62,243 nucleotides of DNA from Actinomycetes bacterium (GCA_029552065.1 JAKPEG010000079.1:1-62243), one strand, 5' to 3'; counted from the stretch's first letter, positions 1 to 8,218 are shown. The notes: generated from the letters alone by a model not told the origin. A program made the numbers and translations.

Positions 1-1
1 C

Positions 2-2062
2 GAGCTGCGCGGCATACCGGGCGTGACCGTGCTCATCCACGACCAGGAGTGCGCGACCGAGAAGCGGCGTCGGCGCAAGCGCGGGACGCTCGCCGAGCCG
101 GCCACCCGCATCGTCATCAACGAGGCCGTGTGCGAGGGCTGCGGCGACTGCGGCGTGCAGTCCAACTGCCTGTCGGTCCACCCCGTCCAGACCGAGCTGG
201 GTCGCAAGACCCAGATCCACCAGCCCTCGTGCAACCTCGACTATTCGTGTGTGAAGGGCAACTGTCCCTCGTTCGTGCGGGTGGTGCCCCGGGGTGAGAC
301 CACCCGCGTGTCGGGACCGGCCGAGATTGCTGTCGACAGTCTGCCCGATCCCGAATTGGTCGTTCCCGCAGAGGAATTCGGGATGCGGATCATCGGCATC
401 GGTGGCACCGGGGTCGTGACGGTGGCCCAGACGATCGCGACTGCCGCCCTGCTCGACGGGCGCTTCGTCCGCGGGCTCGACCAGACCGGGCTCGCGCAGA
501 AGGGCGGTCCGGTCGTCTCCGACCTGCGGATCACGACGACTCCGATGGACCAGGCCAACAAGCTCGCTGCGGCCGACTGCGATCTCTACCTCGCGTGTGA
601 CCTGCTCGTCGGGGCCCAGGCCCACCTGCTCACGGTCACCGACGCGGCGCGCACCGTCGCCGTCACCTCGACCGCCCAGGTGCCGACCGGCCAGATGGTC
701 GTCGACACCCGGCTGTCCTTCCCGCCGGTGTCACCCCTGCTGGCCCGCATCGACCGCTCGACCCGATCGGCGCTCAACGTCGCCCTCGACGCCCCGGCCG
801 TCGCCGAGCGGCTGTTCGGCACCGACCAGGTGGCCAACATGCTGCTCGTGGGGGCGGCATACCAGGCGGGTGCCCTGCCGCTGCGCGCGGAGAGCATCGA
901 GGCGGCGCTCGAACTCAACGGGGTCGCGGTCGCGGCCAATGTCCAGGCCTTCCGCCGCGGGCGCCAAGCCGTCGCCGACCGGGGGGCGCTCGACGCGGCG
1001 CTCGTGTCGACCGCACCTGCAGAGCCGGACGGTCCGGGACCTCGCGGGCCTGCGGCGCTCGCGGCACTGGGGCCGCAGGAGGCGGCGATCGTCGGGCTCG
1101 TCGCCGCCCCCGCGGCAGGCGAGCTCGCGCGGCTGGTCGCCTCGCGGGTTCCGATGCTCGTCGGCTATCAGGACCGCGCCTATGCCCGCAGGTATGCCGC
1201 GCGCGTCGAGCGGGTGCGCGCGGCCGAGGAAGCAGCCGTGCCCGGGAGCACGGAGGTCGCCGAGGCCGTGGCCTTCTCGCTCTTCAAGCTCATGGCCTAC
1301 AAGGACGAATACGAGGTGGCCCGGCTGCATCGGGACCCGGCGTTCCGACGTGAGCTCGCCGACCGGTTCGGCGACGAGAGCAGCTACCGGGTGATGCTCC
1401 ACCCGCCGGTGCTCAAGGCCCTGGGGGTCCAGCGCAAGATTGCCGTGCCCGGCCGTGCCGGTCAGGCGATGTTCGCCGCCCTCGCCCCGCTCAAGCGGCT
1501 GCGGGGGTCCCGATGGGATCCCTTCGGTCGCGACCATGTCCGGGTGATCGAGCGCGAGCTGCTCGCGGAGTACGAGGGTCTGCTCGACGAGATCGTGGAG
1601 CGGATATCGGCTGAGAACCATTCCGTGGCAGCCGAATTGGCGGCGCTGCCGGATCTCGTGCGCGGTTACGACGAGGTCAAGCTGCGCAATGTCGAGACCT
1701 ATCGCGTTCAGGCCGCGCGGCTGCGCCGCCACCTCGCCGACGGTGAGCTCGTCATCGAGTCGGGCGTCGGGGCCGGCGTGGGTGCCCGTCCAGGCGCGGG
1801 CCAGCGCCCGGCGTCCGACGTCATCACTGGCGTGGGGGCTCGGCTGTCCCGGATCGGTGCTCGTGCGGCCCGGCCTGCCCGAGGTGGCAATCTCGAACGC
1901 GACGTCGAGAGCGAGGGCCGGCTCGATCCGTCGACGGCTGCGCTGATGGAGGGCGCGCCTCCGGCCAGCACGGGGGGACGCGCCCAGCCGACCCGCCGCG
2001 CGCGGACCGGAGCCCACACCGACGGGGCGACCGAGACCGAGACCGGCCACCTGCCTGGCTGA
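2..2062 (+). CDS. Indolepyruvate:ferredoxin oxidoreductase, C-terminal part (5' end outside window)
   Basis: The frame is open from base 2, so the gene starts upstream of the window. It encodes the end of a fused indolepyruvate:ferredoxin oxidoreductase, which oxidatively decarboxylates aryl-pyruvates to aryl-acetyl-CoA using thiamine diphosphate and Fe-S clusters. What remains is a cysteine-rich Fe-S segment (VCEGCGDC, then CLSVHP and KGNCPSF), followed by the gamma (catalytic Rossmann-like) domain starting at MRIIGIGGTGVV and containing TGLAQKGGPVVSDL. A C-terminal helical domain follows. The TPP-binding part must lie upstream. The last 90 or so residues (from ESGVGAGVG to the stop) are low-complexity Gly/Ala/Arg sequence that I do not recognise as part of the family and may be a lineage-specific extension. 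The family call is firm; substrate specificity is by family only. Confidence 0.9.
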   Translation, partial: ELRGIPGVTVLIHDQECATEKRRRRKRGTLAEPATRIVINEAVCEGCGDCGVQSNCLSVHPVQTELGRKTQIHQPSCNLDYSCVKGNCPSFVRVVPRGETTRVSGPAEIAVDSLPDPELVVPAEEFGMRIIGIGGTGVVTVAQTIATAALLDGRFVRGLDQTGLAQKGGPVVSDLRITTTPMDQANKLAAADCDLYLACDLLVGAQAHLLTVTDAARTVAVTSTAQVPTGQMVVDTRLSFPPVSPLLARIDRSTRSALNVALDAPAVAERLFGTDQVANMLLVGAAYQAGALPLRAESIEAALELNGVAVAANVQAFRRGRQAVADRGALDAALVSTAPAEPDGPGPRGPAALAALGPQEAAIVGLVAAPAAGELARLVASRVPMLVGYQDRAYARRYAARVERVRAAEEAAVPGSTEVAEAVAFSLFKLMAYKDEYEVARLHRDPAFRRELADRFGDESSYRVMLHPPVLKALGVQRKIAVPGRAGQAMFAALAPLKRLRGSRWDPFGRDHVRVIERELLAEYEGLLDEIVERISAENHSVAAELAALPDLVRGYDEVKLRNVETYRVQAARLRRHLADGELVIESGVGAGVGARPGAGQRPASDVITGVGARLSRIGARAARPARGGNLERDVESEGRLDPSTAALMEGAPPASTGGRAQPTRRARTGAHTDGATETETGHLPG

Positions 2063-2080
2063 CCGGACCGATTCTCCGGG

Positions 2081-2226
2081 CAACTGCTCGAGTGGGGAGT
2101 TGTTGGGGCGGGGATCGGCTCCTGAGCCCCGACAACCTCCCAAGTGGGGAGTTGTTCGGGTGCCGGGACCTTCGGGCCCAAACGGCAGGCCGGGCAACTG
2201 CTCGAGTGGGGAGTTGTTCGGGTGGG
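2081..2226. repeat. Three copies of a dyad repeat
   Basis: Copies start at 2081, 2133 and 2195. The shared core reads CGAGTGGGGAGTTGTTCGGG (first and last copies nearly identical, the middle one with AAGTGGGG). Each copy has CAAC on the left and GTTG on the right, so each can fold into a short hairpin. It fills the gap between two genes whose 3' ends face each other, so it may act in termination. Spacing is uneven and there are no spacers of CRISPR type. Confidence 0.75.
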
Positions 2227-2236
2227 CCGGGACCGA

Positions 2237-2710
2237 TCAGCCGGGCATGAGGGTCGCGGCGAGGGTGGCGCCGAGGTTCCAGCACGCCTCCCGGTCGGCA
2301 GTCGCCGGCTCGCCGAGCACGACGACGTCCTCGGCCGCTCGTTCCCAGGCGAGGCCGGTGGCGATCGCGTGCACCGAGCGTGCCGCTCCCGTCGTGTCGA
2401 GGTTGCCGTGCACCCACAGCCCGTATGCCGTGCCCGGCGTCGCATGCAGGCACGGATAGTAGATCTGGTCGAAGAAGTGCTTGAGGGCGCCCGACATGTA
2501 GCCGATGTTCGCCGGCGTGCCGAGCAGCACGGCACCGGCGGCCAGGACGTCGGAGGCAGTGGCGCCCAACGCCGGGCGGACCACGACCGAAACTCCCTCG
2601 ATCCCCTCGGCGCGGGTCCCCTCGAGGACGGCGTCGAGCATCACCTCGAGGCTTGGCGAGGTCGTGTGGTGGACGACGAGCAACGTCGCCGGTCGCCGGT
2701 CGTCGTTCAT
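2237..2710 (-). CDS. Flavodoxin-like NAD(P)H-dependent oxidoreductase family protein
   Basis: A 157-residue protein with the flavodoxin-like alpha/beta pattern. It opens with a beta strand (ATLLVVHHTTSPSLEVMLDAV), where HHTTSP occupies the FMN phosphate-binding loop position. Next comes GAVLLGTPANIGYMSGALKHFFD, the hallmark of the flavodoxin/NADPH-dependent FMN reductase family (GTP-N-G-MSG-K-FFD). A redox role with bound FMN is likely; the substrate is unknown. The ATG overlaps the stop of the upstream ERCC4-Lsr2 gene (ATGA), so translation is probably coupled. Its 3' end faces the triple repeat at 2081-2226. Confidence 0.8.
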   Translation of the reverse strand: MNDDRRPATLLVVHHTTSPSLEVMLDAVLEGTRAEGIEGVSVVVRPALGATASDVLAAGAVLLGTPANIGYMSGALKHFFDQIYYPCLHATPGTAYGLWVHGNLDTTGAARSVHAIATGLAWERAAEDVVVLGEPATADREACWNLGATLAATLMPG

Positions 2711-3693
2711 GAGGACGCCCCCTGCTCGTGAGCTCGCTCGAAGGCGACGTGGATCTCCGGGCGTAACCGACCCCGGTCGGGCACGGCATACCCGTTGTCC
2801 CGGGCCCACGCGCGGACCTGGGCCGTCGTCGCAGTGGCGGCCGGAGGCTCGGGCAAGGGAGTCCCGGGCAGCTGCGCGAGGCGATCTCGAACTCCCGACT
2901 CCTGGGCGGCCTCGGCGAGCCCGGCGGCGAGGAAGCGGTAGGTCCACTCCTGAGCCAGCTTCCTGGTCTCGGCGAAGATCACCGGCACCGTGGGGAAGCG
3001 GGCCTGGCTTTCGGCGATCCCGTCAGCGACGACGGCAGGCCGGACCCGGTCGAGGGTGAAGACCTGCGAGTAGCGATCCTCGACGACGACTGCTGCGTGG
3101 GGAAGTGCGGCGAGATCGGCCAGTGCATATCGCAGCTTGCCGGAGGTCAGCGTGCTCACCAGGTCGGCGAGGGACTTGCGCTCGACTGCGGCGACGACCG
3201 CCCCGTCATGCTCGACGGCGTAGTCGCCGGCGACGAGCGGGCGCAGGGTGGTCCGGACCTGCTGGTCGGCGAATCGCCACGCGTAGCGTTCGTGGACGTC
3301 GACGAGGATCGCGAGTTCGGTGAGGCCGGACGCCCGGGCGGTCGGTGTGCGCACGTCGGGGCGGGCCTGCTTGGCGGTGCGTGCCGTCTGCCAGAAGATC
3401 GCCTCCCGTCCCCTGACGTGCGTGAGGACCAGTTGCGAGCGGGCCTCGCGCCCCCGGTCGAGGACGAGATCGATGGCCGCGCCACGTCGGGTGCACGAAC
3501 GGGTGGCGACCCGCTCGACGATCTCGGCGTCGGCCGGCCACTCCGGCGCGCGATGGCAGTAGACCTTGTTCGTGCGCGGCCAGCTCTCGCGGGCCTTGAG
3601 GACGATCCCGTCCGGCCCGAGCGGCACCCGGATGAGGAAGGGCAGCGTGGAGTCGGGTTCGGGGTTGCGCGCGATGACGAAGTCGTCGGGCAT
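2707..3693 (-). CDS. ERCC4-type nuclease with C-terminal Lsr2-like DNA-binding domain
   Basis: A 328-residue protein. The central part has the ERCC4/XPF nuclease signature: VDVHE at about 131-135, GDY at 156-158 and ERK at 171-173 (pattern D...GDY...ERK...D), giving the metal-binding active site. The C-terminus (about residues 294-322: VRAWARDNGYAVPDRGRLRP) matches the AT-hook-like DNA-binding domain of Lsr2, the actinobacterial nucleoid protein. The first 120 residues are unassigned. The pairing suggests a structure-specific nuclease guided to DNA by an Lsr2 domain; that activity is inferred. The ATG at 3693 is the first in-frame start giving a sensible N-terminus (MPDDFVIARN). It overlaps the following flavodoxin-like gene by four bases. 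Confidence 0.82.
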   Translation of the reverse strand: MPDDFVIARNPEPDSTLPFLIRVPLGPDGIVLKARESWPRTNKVYCHRAPEWPADAEIVERVATRSCTRRGAAIDLVLDRGREARSQLVLTHVRGREAIFWQTARTAKQARPDVRTPTARASGLTELAILVDVHERYAWRFADQQVRTTLRPLVAGDYAVEHDGAVVAAVERKSLADLVSTLTSGKLRYALADLAALPHAAVVVEDRYSQVFTLDRVRPAVVADGIAESQARFPTVPVIFAETRKLAQEWTYRFLAAGLAEAAQESGVRDRLAQLPGTPLPEPPAATATTAQVRAWARDNGYAVPDRGRLRPEIHVAFERAHEQGASS

Positions 3694-3716
3694 GGCCCCG
3701 ACTGTATGCCGTGTGC

Positions 3717-4736
3717 TCAGCTCGCGCGCCCGCCACCGGGTTGGTGGGCCTGCGGTTGAGCCTCCGGCCGGGTTCCGGCCGGCGCAGGCGCGAGCCACCC
3801 GGTGAAGACCTCCCGGGCCGCCTCGTCCCCGAGCTCGACCGTGGTGCGCAGTCGGGCCGGGCCGCGGGAGGTGGTGAGCACCTTGGGGCCGTGGGCCGGG
3901 GGCCGGATCTGGCGGCAGCGGGGGTCGGTGGCGAGCAGCCGCTCCTCGGCCTGGGCGACGGCATACCGGTCGTGCCAGGCCCGAAGAGCCCCGGGCGCGT
4001 GGCGGCGCAGGTAGCGGCGGACGAGAAGGGTTTCCACCCGCCCCGGGGGTGCCTGCAGCTCGCCGGGGCGCCGGGTGCGCAGGGCGATCGCGTGTGTCGC
4101 ACCCTGGGTGAAGGCGGTGCGCACGGGGACCATCTCGGCCACCCCGCCGTCGACGAAGGCCTGCCCGCCGAGCGCGATGGGCGGGCCGGCGAGCACCGGC
4201 ATACCCGCCGTCGCCCGCAGGGCCAGGCGCAGGGAGTCGACGTCGTGGACCAGCGGGGCCAGGTCGGTCGGCGCTCCGGTGGCGACGTCGGTCGCCACCG
4301 GGTGGAAGCCGATCGGGTTGGCGAGGATGGCCGGGAAGTCCATCGGGACCAGGTGGGTGTAGACCTCGTTGACGAGGTAGTCGGTGTCGACGACGGGACG
4401 TCCGCGCAGCGCGCGATGCGGGGCGATGAGCCGGCGCATCACCTGGGGATTCCACCAGGTGTCCATCACCTCGGCGGCACGGCCGCACAGCAACCAGGCT
4501 GCGTTGAGGGCGCCGCCGGAGACACCGTAGACGTCGTCGAACACGTGGGTGAGGCCGAGCTCGTGGATCGCGAGGACCATCCCCGAGGAGTAGGCCGAGC
4601 GGCTGCTGCCACCCTCGACGAGCAGGGCGAGTCGCGCGTCGTCGTCGCGCGCGCCGGGGCGGCTGTCACGGGTATGCCGGTGGCGCACGAGTTGCTCCAC
4701 CGACCAGTCCGCCGCCGCCGTGAGTTGTCGATCCAT
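3717..4736 (-). CDS. Patatin-like phospholipase family protein
   Basis: A 339-residue patatin-type acyl hydrolase. Visible motifs are the glycine/arginine oxyanion loop (EGGSSRSAYSSG, about 41-52), the nucleophile elbow GVSGG (71-75, Ser73) and the catalytic Asp in VDGGVAEMVP (about Asp196), which together make the Ser-Asp dyad. Such enzymes release fatty acids from phospholipids or other lipids; the substrate cannot be read from the sequence. No signal peptide is seen, so it is probably cytoplasmic. I chose the ATG at 4736 (MDRQLTAAADW); a start at 4823 would add 29 residues without family resemblance. It lies upstream of the ERCC4-Lsr2 gene on the same strand. Confidence 0.85.
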   Translation of the reverse strand: MDRQLTAAADWSVEQLVRHRHTRDSRPGARDDDARLALLVEGGSSRSAYSSGMVLAIHELGLTHVFDDVYGVSGGALNAAWLLCGRAAEVMDTWWNPQVMRRLIAPHRALRGRPVVDTDYLVNEVYTHLVPMDFPAILANPIGFHPVATDVATGAPTDLAPLVHDVDSLRLALRATAGMPVLAGPPIALGGQAFVDGGVAEMVPVRTAFTQGATHAIALRTRRPGELQAPPGRVETLLVRRYLRRHAPGALRAWHDRYAVAQAEERLLATDPRCRQIRPPAHGPKVLTTSRGPARLRTTVELGDEAAREVFTGWLAPAPAGTRPEAQPQAHQPGGGRAS

Positions 4737-4874
4737 CGCCCGACCCGCCTCTGAATCCACCCGGTGGATCCACCCGAGGATCCACTCTGCGACCCTAGTC
4801 CGCCCGGCAGAGCATTGCGGCACGGCCGGCTCGCCCGGTGGGGCGGACCGACCGCGCCGCGGTCGAGTGGGGTT

Positions 4875-5366
4875 TCAGTGGTGGGTGGCGTCCTGCGGGT
4901 AGTAGTGCTGGGGCTGCGGCCGGCCGGCAGGCGACTGCGACGGCCACGTCGGGGCCTGGGCGGCGCGCCGACGGCCGGAGATCCACAGGGCGGCGAGGAT
5001 CACCGCGAGGACGACCCACGAGGTGACCGGGTGGGCGTGCGGCTCGGGGATGATGGCCAGGGCCGTGAAGACGAGCAAGACGATCGAGCCGGCCTCGCCG
5101 CCGCGGATCGCGCGCTCGAGGTGGACCCGACCCTGCGCGTCGGGCAGGACGAGCCAGGCGAGCAGGTAGGCCGGCACGCCGACCCCGAGGAAGGCGGCGA
5201 CGACCGTGAGGATGCGGAGCAGCCCGACCGACACCCCGAGGCGCTCGGCGACTGCGGAGCAGACGCCGCCGGCCTTGCGGTCGGTGGCGGAGCGGCGCAG
5301 CGGGGTCGAGCGCAGCGCGGCGAAGAAGCGGTCGAGAGCGGTGGTGGTGGTGGGCGTCGTGGTCAT
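4875..5366 (-). CDS. PspC domain-containing membrane protein (paralogue 1)
   Basis: A 163-residue protein. Residues about 13-75 form a PspC domain: FFAALRSTPLRRSATDRKAGGVCSAVAERLGV, then a transmembrane helix (ILTVVAAFLGVGVPAYLLAWLVLPD). Further hydrophobic helices follow (IVLLVFTALAIIP, WVVLAVILAALWI), and the C-terminus is rich in Pro and Gln. PspC proteins take part in envelope-stress responses. The paralogue at 5561-5848 lies just upstream on the same strand. Both begin MTTTPT and both carry the same repeat operator exactly 35 nt before the ATG, so the duplication included the promoter. Confidence 0.85.
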   Translation of the reverse strand: MTTTPTTTTALDRFFAALRSTPLRRSATDRKAGGVCSAVAERLGVSVGLLRILTVVAAFLGVGVPAYLLAWLVLPDAQGRVHLERAIRGGEAGSIVLLVFTALAIIPEPHAHPVTSWVVLAVILAALWISGRRRAAQAPTWPSQSPAGRPQPQHYYPQDATHH

Positions 5367-5400
5367 GTCTCCACTGTGCGCCCGCCGCCCGGTCACCCGT

Positions 5401-5440
5401 CATTGGGTGAGCCCCTGACCGGGCCCTGATCCGACCCTGA
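5401..5440 (-). promoter_or_regulatory. Operator of three 11-nt-spaced hexamers before pspC paralogue 1
   Basis: CCCTGA occurs at 5413, 5424 and 5435 on the plus strand (TCAGGG towards pspC), exactly 11 nt apart. Next to it is CATTGGGTGAGCCC at 5401-5414. Direct repeats at 11-nt pitch are the usual binding pattern of OmpR/PhoB-family response regulators. The same arrangement precedes the second pspC at 5883. Confidence 0.6.
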
Positions 5441-5498
5441 GGCCGCCGTTGCCCGGAGTCCGGCCCGCTCGACCCGGGTGGCCGCACGCACGACGCGA

Positions 5499-5537
5499 GG
5501 ACGCCGCGGCATACCTCGTGGGTATGCCGCGGCGTCC
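5499..5537. terminator. Perfect 17-bp hairpin between the pspC genes
   Basis: The arms 5499-5515 and 5521-5537 are perfect complements with a 5-nt loop. Each arm contains the octamer CGGCATAC or its complement GTATGCCG. It lies downstream of the 5561-5848 pspC gene and probably ends that transcript. Confidence 0.75.
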
Positions 5538-5560
5538 GGTTCGCGGTGGCGCGGGCGGGC

Positions 5561-5848
5561 TCAGCCGCCGCGGCCGCCCCGGATTGCTCGCTCGAGGTGG
5601 ACCTGACCGCGCTGGTCGGGCAACAGCAGCCAGGCGGCGAGGTAGACCGCCACCATGGGCGTGAACAGTCCCAGCACGACCGCGGCGACGCGCACGACGG
5701 TCGCCGGGATGCTGAGCTTCTCGGCGAGACCCGAGCAGACGCCGGCGATGACCCGGTGTTCGGACCGGTGGACGGGGGCGTGCTGGAGGGCGGTGAAGAA
5801 GCCCTCGCTGCGGGAGGGGCGGCCGGGGGTGGTGGGTGTCGTCGTCAT
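5561..5848 (-). CDS. PspC domain-containing small membrane protein (paralogue 2)
   Basis: A 95-residue protein that is almost only a PspC domain: EGFFTALQHAPVHRSEHRVIAGVCSGLAEKL, a transmembrane helix (VVRVAAVVLGLFTPMVAVYLAAWLLLPD), then RGQVHLERAIRGG, an ending shared nearly word for word with paralogue 1 (GRVHLERAIRGG). It is probably an inner-membrane stress sensor or effector. It is transcribed away from the MHS transporter gene, and its promoter carries the 11-nt repeat operator at 5883-5922. Confidence 0.85.
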   Translation of the reverse strand: MTTTPTTPGRPSRSEGFFTALQHAPVHRSEHRVIAGVCSGLAEKLSIPATVVRVAAVVLGLFTPMVAVYLAAWLLLPDQRGQVHLERAIRGGRGG

Positions 5849-5882
5849 GCCTACACGATGCGTCCGCGACGGTATGCCGCGG

Positions 5883-5922
5883 CATTGGGTGAGTCCATGA
5901 GCGAACCCTGAGCGGTCGCTGA
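5883..5922 (-). promoter_or_regulatory. Operator of three 11-nt-spaced hexamers before pspC paralogue 2
   Basis: CATTGGGTGAGTCC at 5883-5896 starts exactly 35 nt from the ATG, as in the other pspC. It is followed by CCATGA at 5895, CCCTGA at 5906 and the degenerate CGCTGA at 5917, again 11 nt apart. It likely binds an OmpR-type response regulator, which I do not see nearby. Confidence 0.58.
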
Positions 5923-6032
5923 CTAGGCCCTCGACCAGCCGTAGGCACCCCTGAGCGGCGGGTCAGGGGCGGGGCGCGAACGGAGTCGGGGCGGGCGGCA
6001 TACCGCCTGGCGCGCGCAGGCAACCACTCAGC

Positions 6033-6050
6033 TCATCTCAATCGAGATGA
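6033..6050. promoter_or_regulatory. Operator-like inverted repeat before the MHS transporter
   Basis: TCATCTC-AATC-GAGATGA, a perfect 7-bp inverted repeat with a 4-nt spacer, lies in a locally AT-richer stretch about 100 bp before the transporter start. It looks like a dimeric repressor site; the regulator is not identifiable here. Confidence 0.45.
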
Positions 6051-6150
6051 TCAAGAATCGAAGGACTTCGGTCCCGATTTGGCGACGGTTGGGCCTGTGA
6101 ACTGGACCAGGTCGAGGATCCGCCTCGACCCTGACCGACGGCGGTGTCCT

Positions 6151-7611
6151 GTGACCGACACGAATCTCCCCCCCAAGACGCCCGAACCCGCCCCCCGAGC
6201 CGCTGGCGGCGGTGCCGCCGGCGAGCACCACGAACACCATCACCACGCTCACTTGCCGCACCTGCACCACGAGCCGGTCGAACTCGGGCCGGCCGACGTC
6301 GTCCTCGACAGCCCCGGGCCGGTCATCCCCACCGTGGAATACCGCCGGGTCGCGCTGGCCACCGCCGTCGGTACGACGATCGAGTGGTACGACTTCTTCA
6401 TCTACGCCAACGTCGCGGCGCTGCTGTTCGCGAAGCTCTTCTTCAGCGGACTCGGGTCCTTGGCGCAGTTGGCCTCGCTCGCGACCGTGGGGGTGAGCTT
6501 CTTCTTCCGGCCGCTCGGTGCGATCGTCATGGGCCGGGTCGGCGACCGTCTCGGCCGTCGTGCCGTGCTCATCTTCACCCTCGTGCTCATGGGCTTGTCG
6601 ACGACCCTCGTCGGTCTGCTGCCCACGACCGCCCAGATCGGCGCGCTCGCGCCGGTCCTGCTCATCGTGCTGCGCTGCCTGCAGGGCTTCTCGGCCGGCG
6701 GCGAATGGGGCGGCGCGGCCATGCTCGCGGTCGAGCACGCCCCGCACGGCAAACGTGGCCGCTTCGGGGCCTTCCCGCAGATGGGGGTGCCTGCAGGAAT
6801 GCTCATCGCGACCGCCCTGCTCTCGCTCATGTCGGCCACCCTCGACACCGCATCCTTCGAGTCGTGGGGATGGCGGGTGCCCTTCCTCTTCTCGATCGTC
6901 CTGGTCTTCCTCGGCCAGTACATCCGGCGGCGGGTCGAGGAGAGCGCGGTCTTCATGGAGTTGCGCCAAGACCAGAAACTCTCGGCCTCGCCGCTGCGCG
7001 AGGTGCTCACCAAGCACCCCAAGCGGGTCCTGCAGGCGGCCTTCGTCTTCGTCGGCAACAACGCCCTCGGCTACATGATCGTCGGCGGCTTCATCCTCGG
7101 TTATGCCACCAAGACGCTCAAGCTGCCGCAAACCCAGGTGATGGTCTGGGTGGTCGTCGCGGCGGCCGTCTGGATCGTCTCGACGTGGTTCGCCGCCAAC
7201 TGGTCCGACCGGATCGGGCGGATCAAGGTCTACACAGCCGGCTACCTCTTCACGATCCCGTGGCTGTTCGTGATGTTCTGGCTGCTCGCTCAGGGCACCC
7301 TCACGCACGTCGCGATTGCCCTGGTCATCACGGCCATCCCGCAGGGCCTCACCTACGGCCCGCAATCGGCGCTCTATGCCGAGATGTTCCCGGCCTCGAT
7401 CCGGCTGTCCGGAGTGTCGCTCGCCTATGCGATCGGCGCGATCCTCGGCGGCGCCTTCGCCCCGACGATCGCGGAATACCTCACCCTGCGCTTCGGCACG
7501 GTGACTTCGGTGGCCTTCTACCTCGCCGCGGTCGCGCTCGTGAGCCTCGTCGTCGTCAACACGATCAAGGACCGGTCCCAGGAACCGCTGCACACGATCT
7601 CCGGCCACTGA
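6151..7611 (+). CDS. MHS-family (metabolite:H+ symporter) major facilitator transporter
   Basis: A 12-helix major facilitator of the metabolite:H+ symporter type (ProP/ShiA relatives). Evidence: GTTIEWYDFFIYA in helix 1, GDRLGRRAVLIFTL in the loop 2-3 region, RCLQGFSAGGEWGGA in helix 4 and DRIGRIKVY in the loop 8-9 region. It likely imports an organic acid, osmolyte or aromatic compound with protons; the substrate is unknown. The N-terminus is odd: about 70 residues before helix 1, with a histidine-rich run (EHHEHHHHAHLPHLHHEP). I prefer the GTG at 6151 (VTDTNLPPKTPE); a TTG at 6079 would add 24 residues. It diverges from pspC paralogue 2. Confidence 0.85.
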   Translation: MTDTNLPPKTPEPAPRAAGGGAAGEHHEHHHHAHLPHLHHEPVELGPADVVLDSPGPVIPTVEYRRVALATAVGTTIEWYDFFIYANVAALLFAKLFFSGLGSLAQLASLATVGVSFFFRPLGAIVMGRVGDRLGRRAVLIFTLVLMGLSTTLVGLLPTTAQIGALAPVLLIVLRCLQGFSAGGEWGGAAMLAVEHAPHGKRGRFGAFPQMGVPAGMLIATALLSLMSATLDTASFESWGWRVPFLFSIVLVFLGQYIRRRVEESAVFMELRQDQKLSASPLREVLTKHPKRVLQAAFVFVGNNALGYMIVGGFILGYATKTLKLPQTQVMVWVVVAAAVWIVSTWFAANWSDRIGRIKVYTAGYLFTIPWLFVMFWLLAQGTLTHVAIALVITAIPQGLTYGPQSALYAEMFPASIRLSGVSLAYAIGAILGGAFAPTIAEYLTLRFGTVTSVAFYLAAVALVSLVVVNTIKDRSQEPLHTISGH

Positions 7612-7655
7612 TCCGCGCAGAAGCTGCGGATCGGCACGGTTTCACATCGGCCGGC

Positions 7656-7690
7656 GCGGCGCGGCATACAACGAGGTATGCCGCGCCGCC
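7656..7690. terminator. Hairpin between the convergent MHS gene and vapC
   Basis: CGGCGCGGCATAC (from about 7657) pairs with GTATGCCGCGCCG (from 7676) around a 6-nt loop. The arms again carry CGGCATAC and GTATGCCG. It probably serves as a bidirectional terminator for the convergent genes. Confidence 0.7.
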
Positions 7691-7795
7691 TCGGCGTCCC
7701 GGGGCGGGTGCGCCCTGCCTACGACCAACTCGTCGCGAGGCTGCACCGGATCGACGACCCGTGGGTGACGAATACTGACCTCCGGTGACGGGCGG

Positions 7796-8215
7796 TCAGG
7801 TGGACCGCCAGGCCAGGGTTTCCACCGGCTGGGTGGTGACCTCGGCGATCAGGTCGAAGTCCTTGTCGACGGCCAGCACCGTCAAGCCGGCCTTCTCGGC
7901 AGTTGCTGCGATGAGCAGGTCGGGGATCGAGGGGGCGCGGTGGTGTCCACGATCGGCCAGCAGCAGCTGGACCTCGACAGCGCGGTCCTCGATGGCTGGC
8001 GTCAGGTACTCCACGGGCAGCAACGACAGCGGGGGCGAGGTGACCTCCCGGCGGGCTTGGCCGGCGGTCCGGAAGGAGTAGCCGATCTCCAGTCGGGTCA
8101 CGGTGCTGATCCGTACGACCCCCCGCTGGATGCGCGCGAGCCACTGCTCGGCGTCGGGGGAGTCGGCGAGCCGCGCGTAGGCGGACTTGTCGATCAGCCA
8201 CCTCGTGGTCGCCAT
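7796..8215 (-). CDS. vapC: VapC-type PIN-domain ribonuclease toxin
   Basis: A 139-residue PIN-domain protein. The acidic active-site residues are visible: Asp near residue 9 (LIDKSA), Glu near 43 (TRLEIGYS), Asp near 99 (PDLLIAATA) and Asp near 117-120 (VDKDFD). VapC toxins cut tRNA or rRNA when not bound by VapB. Its start lies 3 nt after the stop of the vapB-type gene, so the two form an operon with the antitoxin first. Confidence 0.9.
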   Translation of the reverse strand: MATTRWLIDKSAYARLADSPDAEQWLARIQRGVVRISTVTRLEIGYSFRTAGQARREVTSPPLSLLPVEYLTPAIEDRAVEVQLLLADRGHHRAPSIPDLLIAATAEKAGLTVLAVDKDFDLIAEVTTQPVETLAWRST

Positions 8216-8218
8216 GGC

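Noticed and set aside
2081-2226. CRISPR array
   Set aside because: Only three copies, unequal spacing, no uniform spacers and no cas genes nearby.
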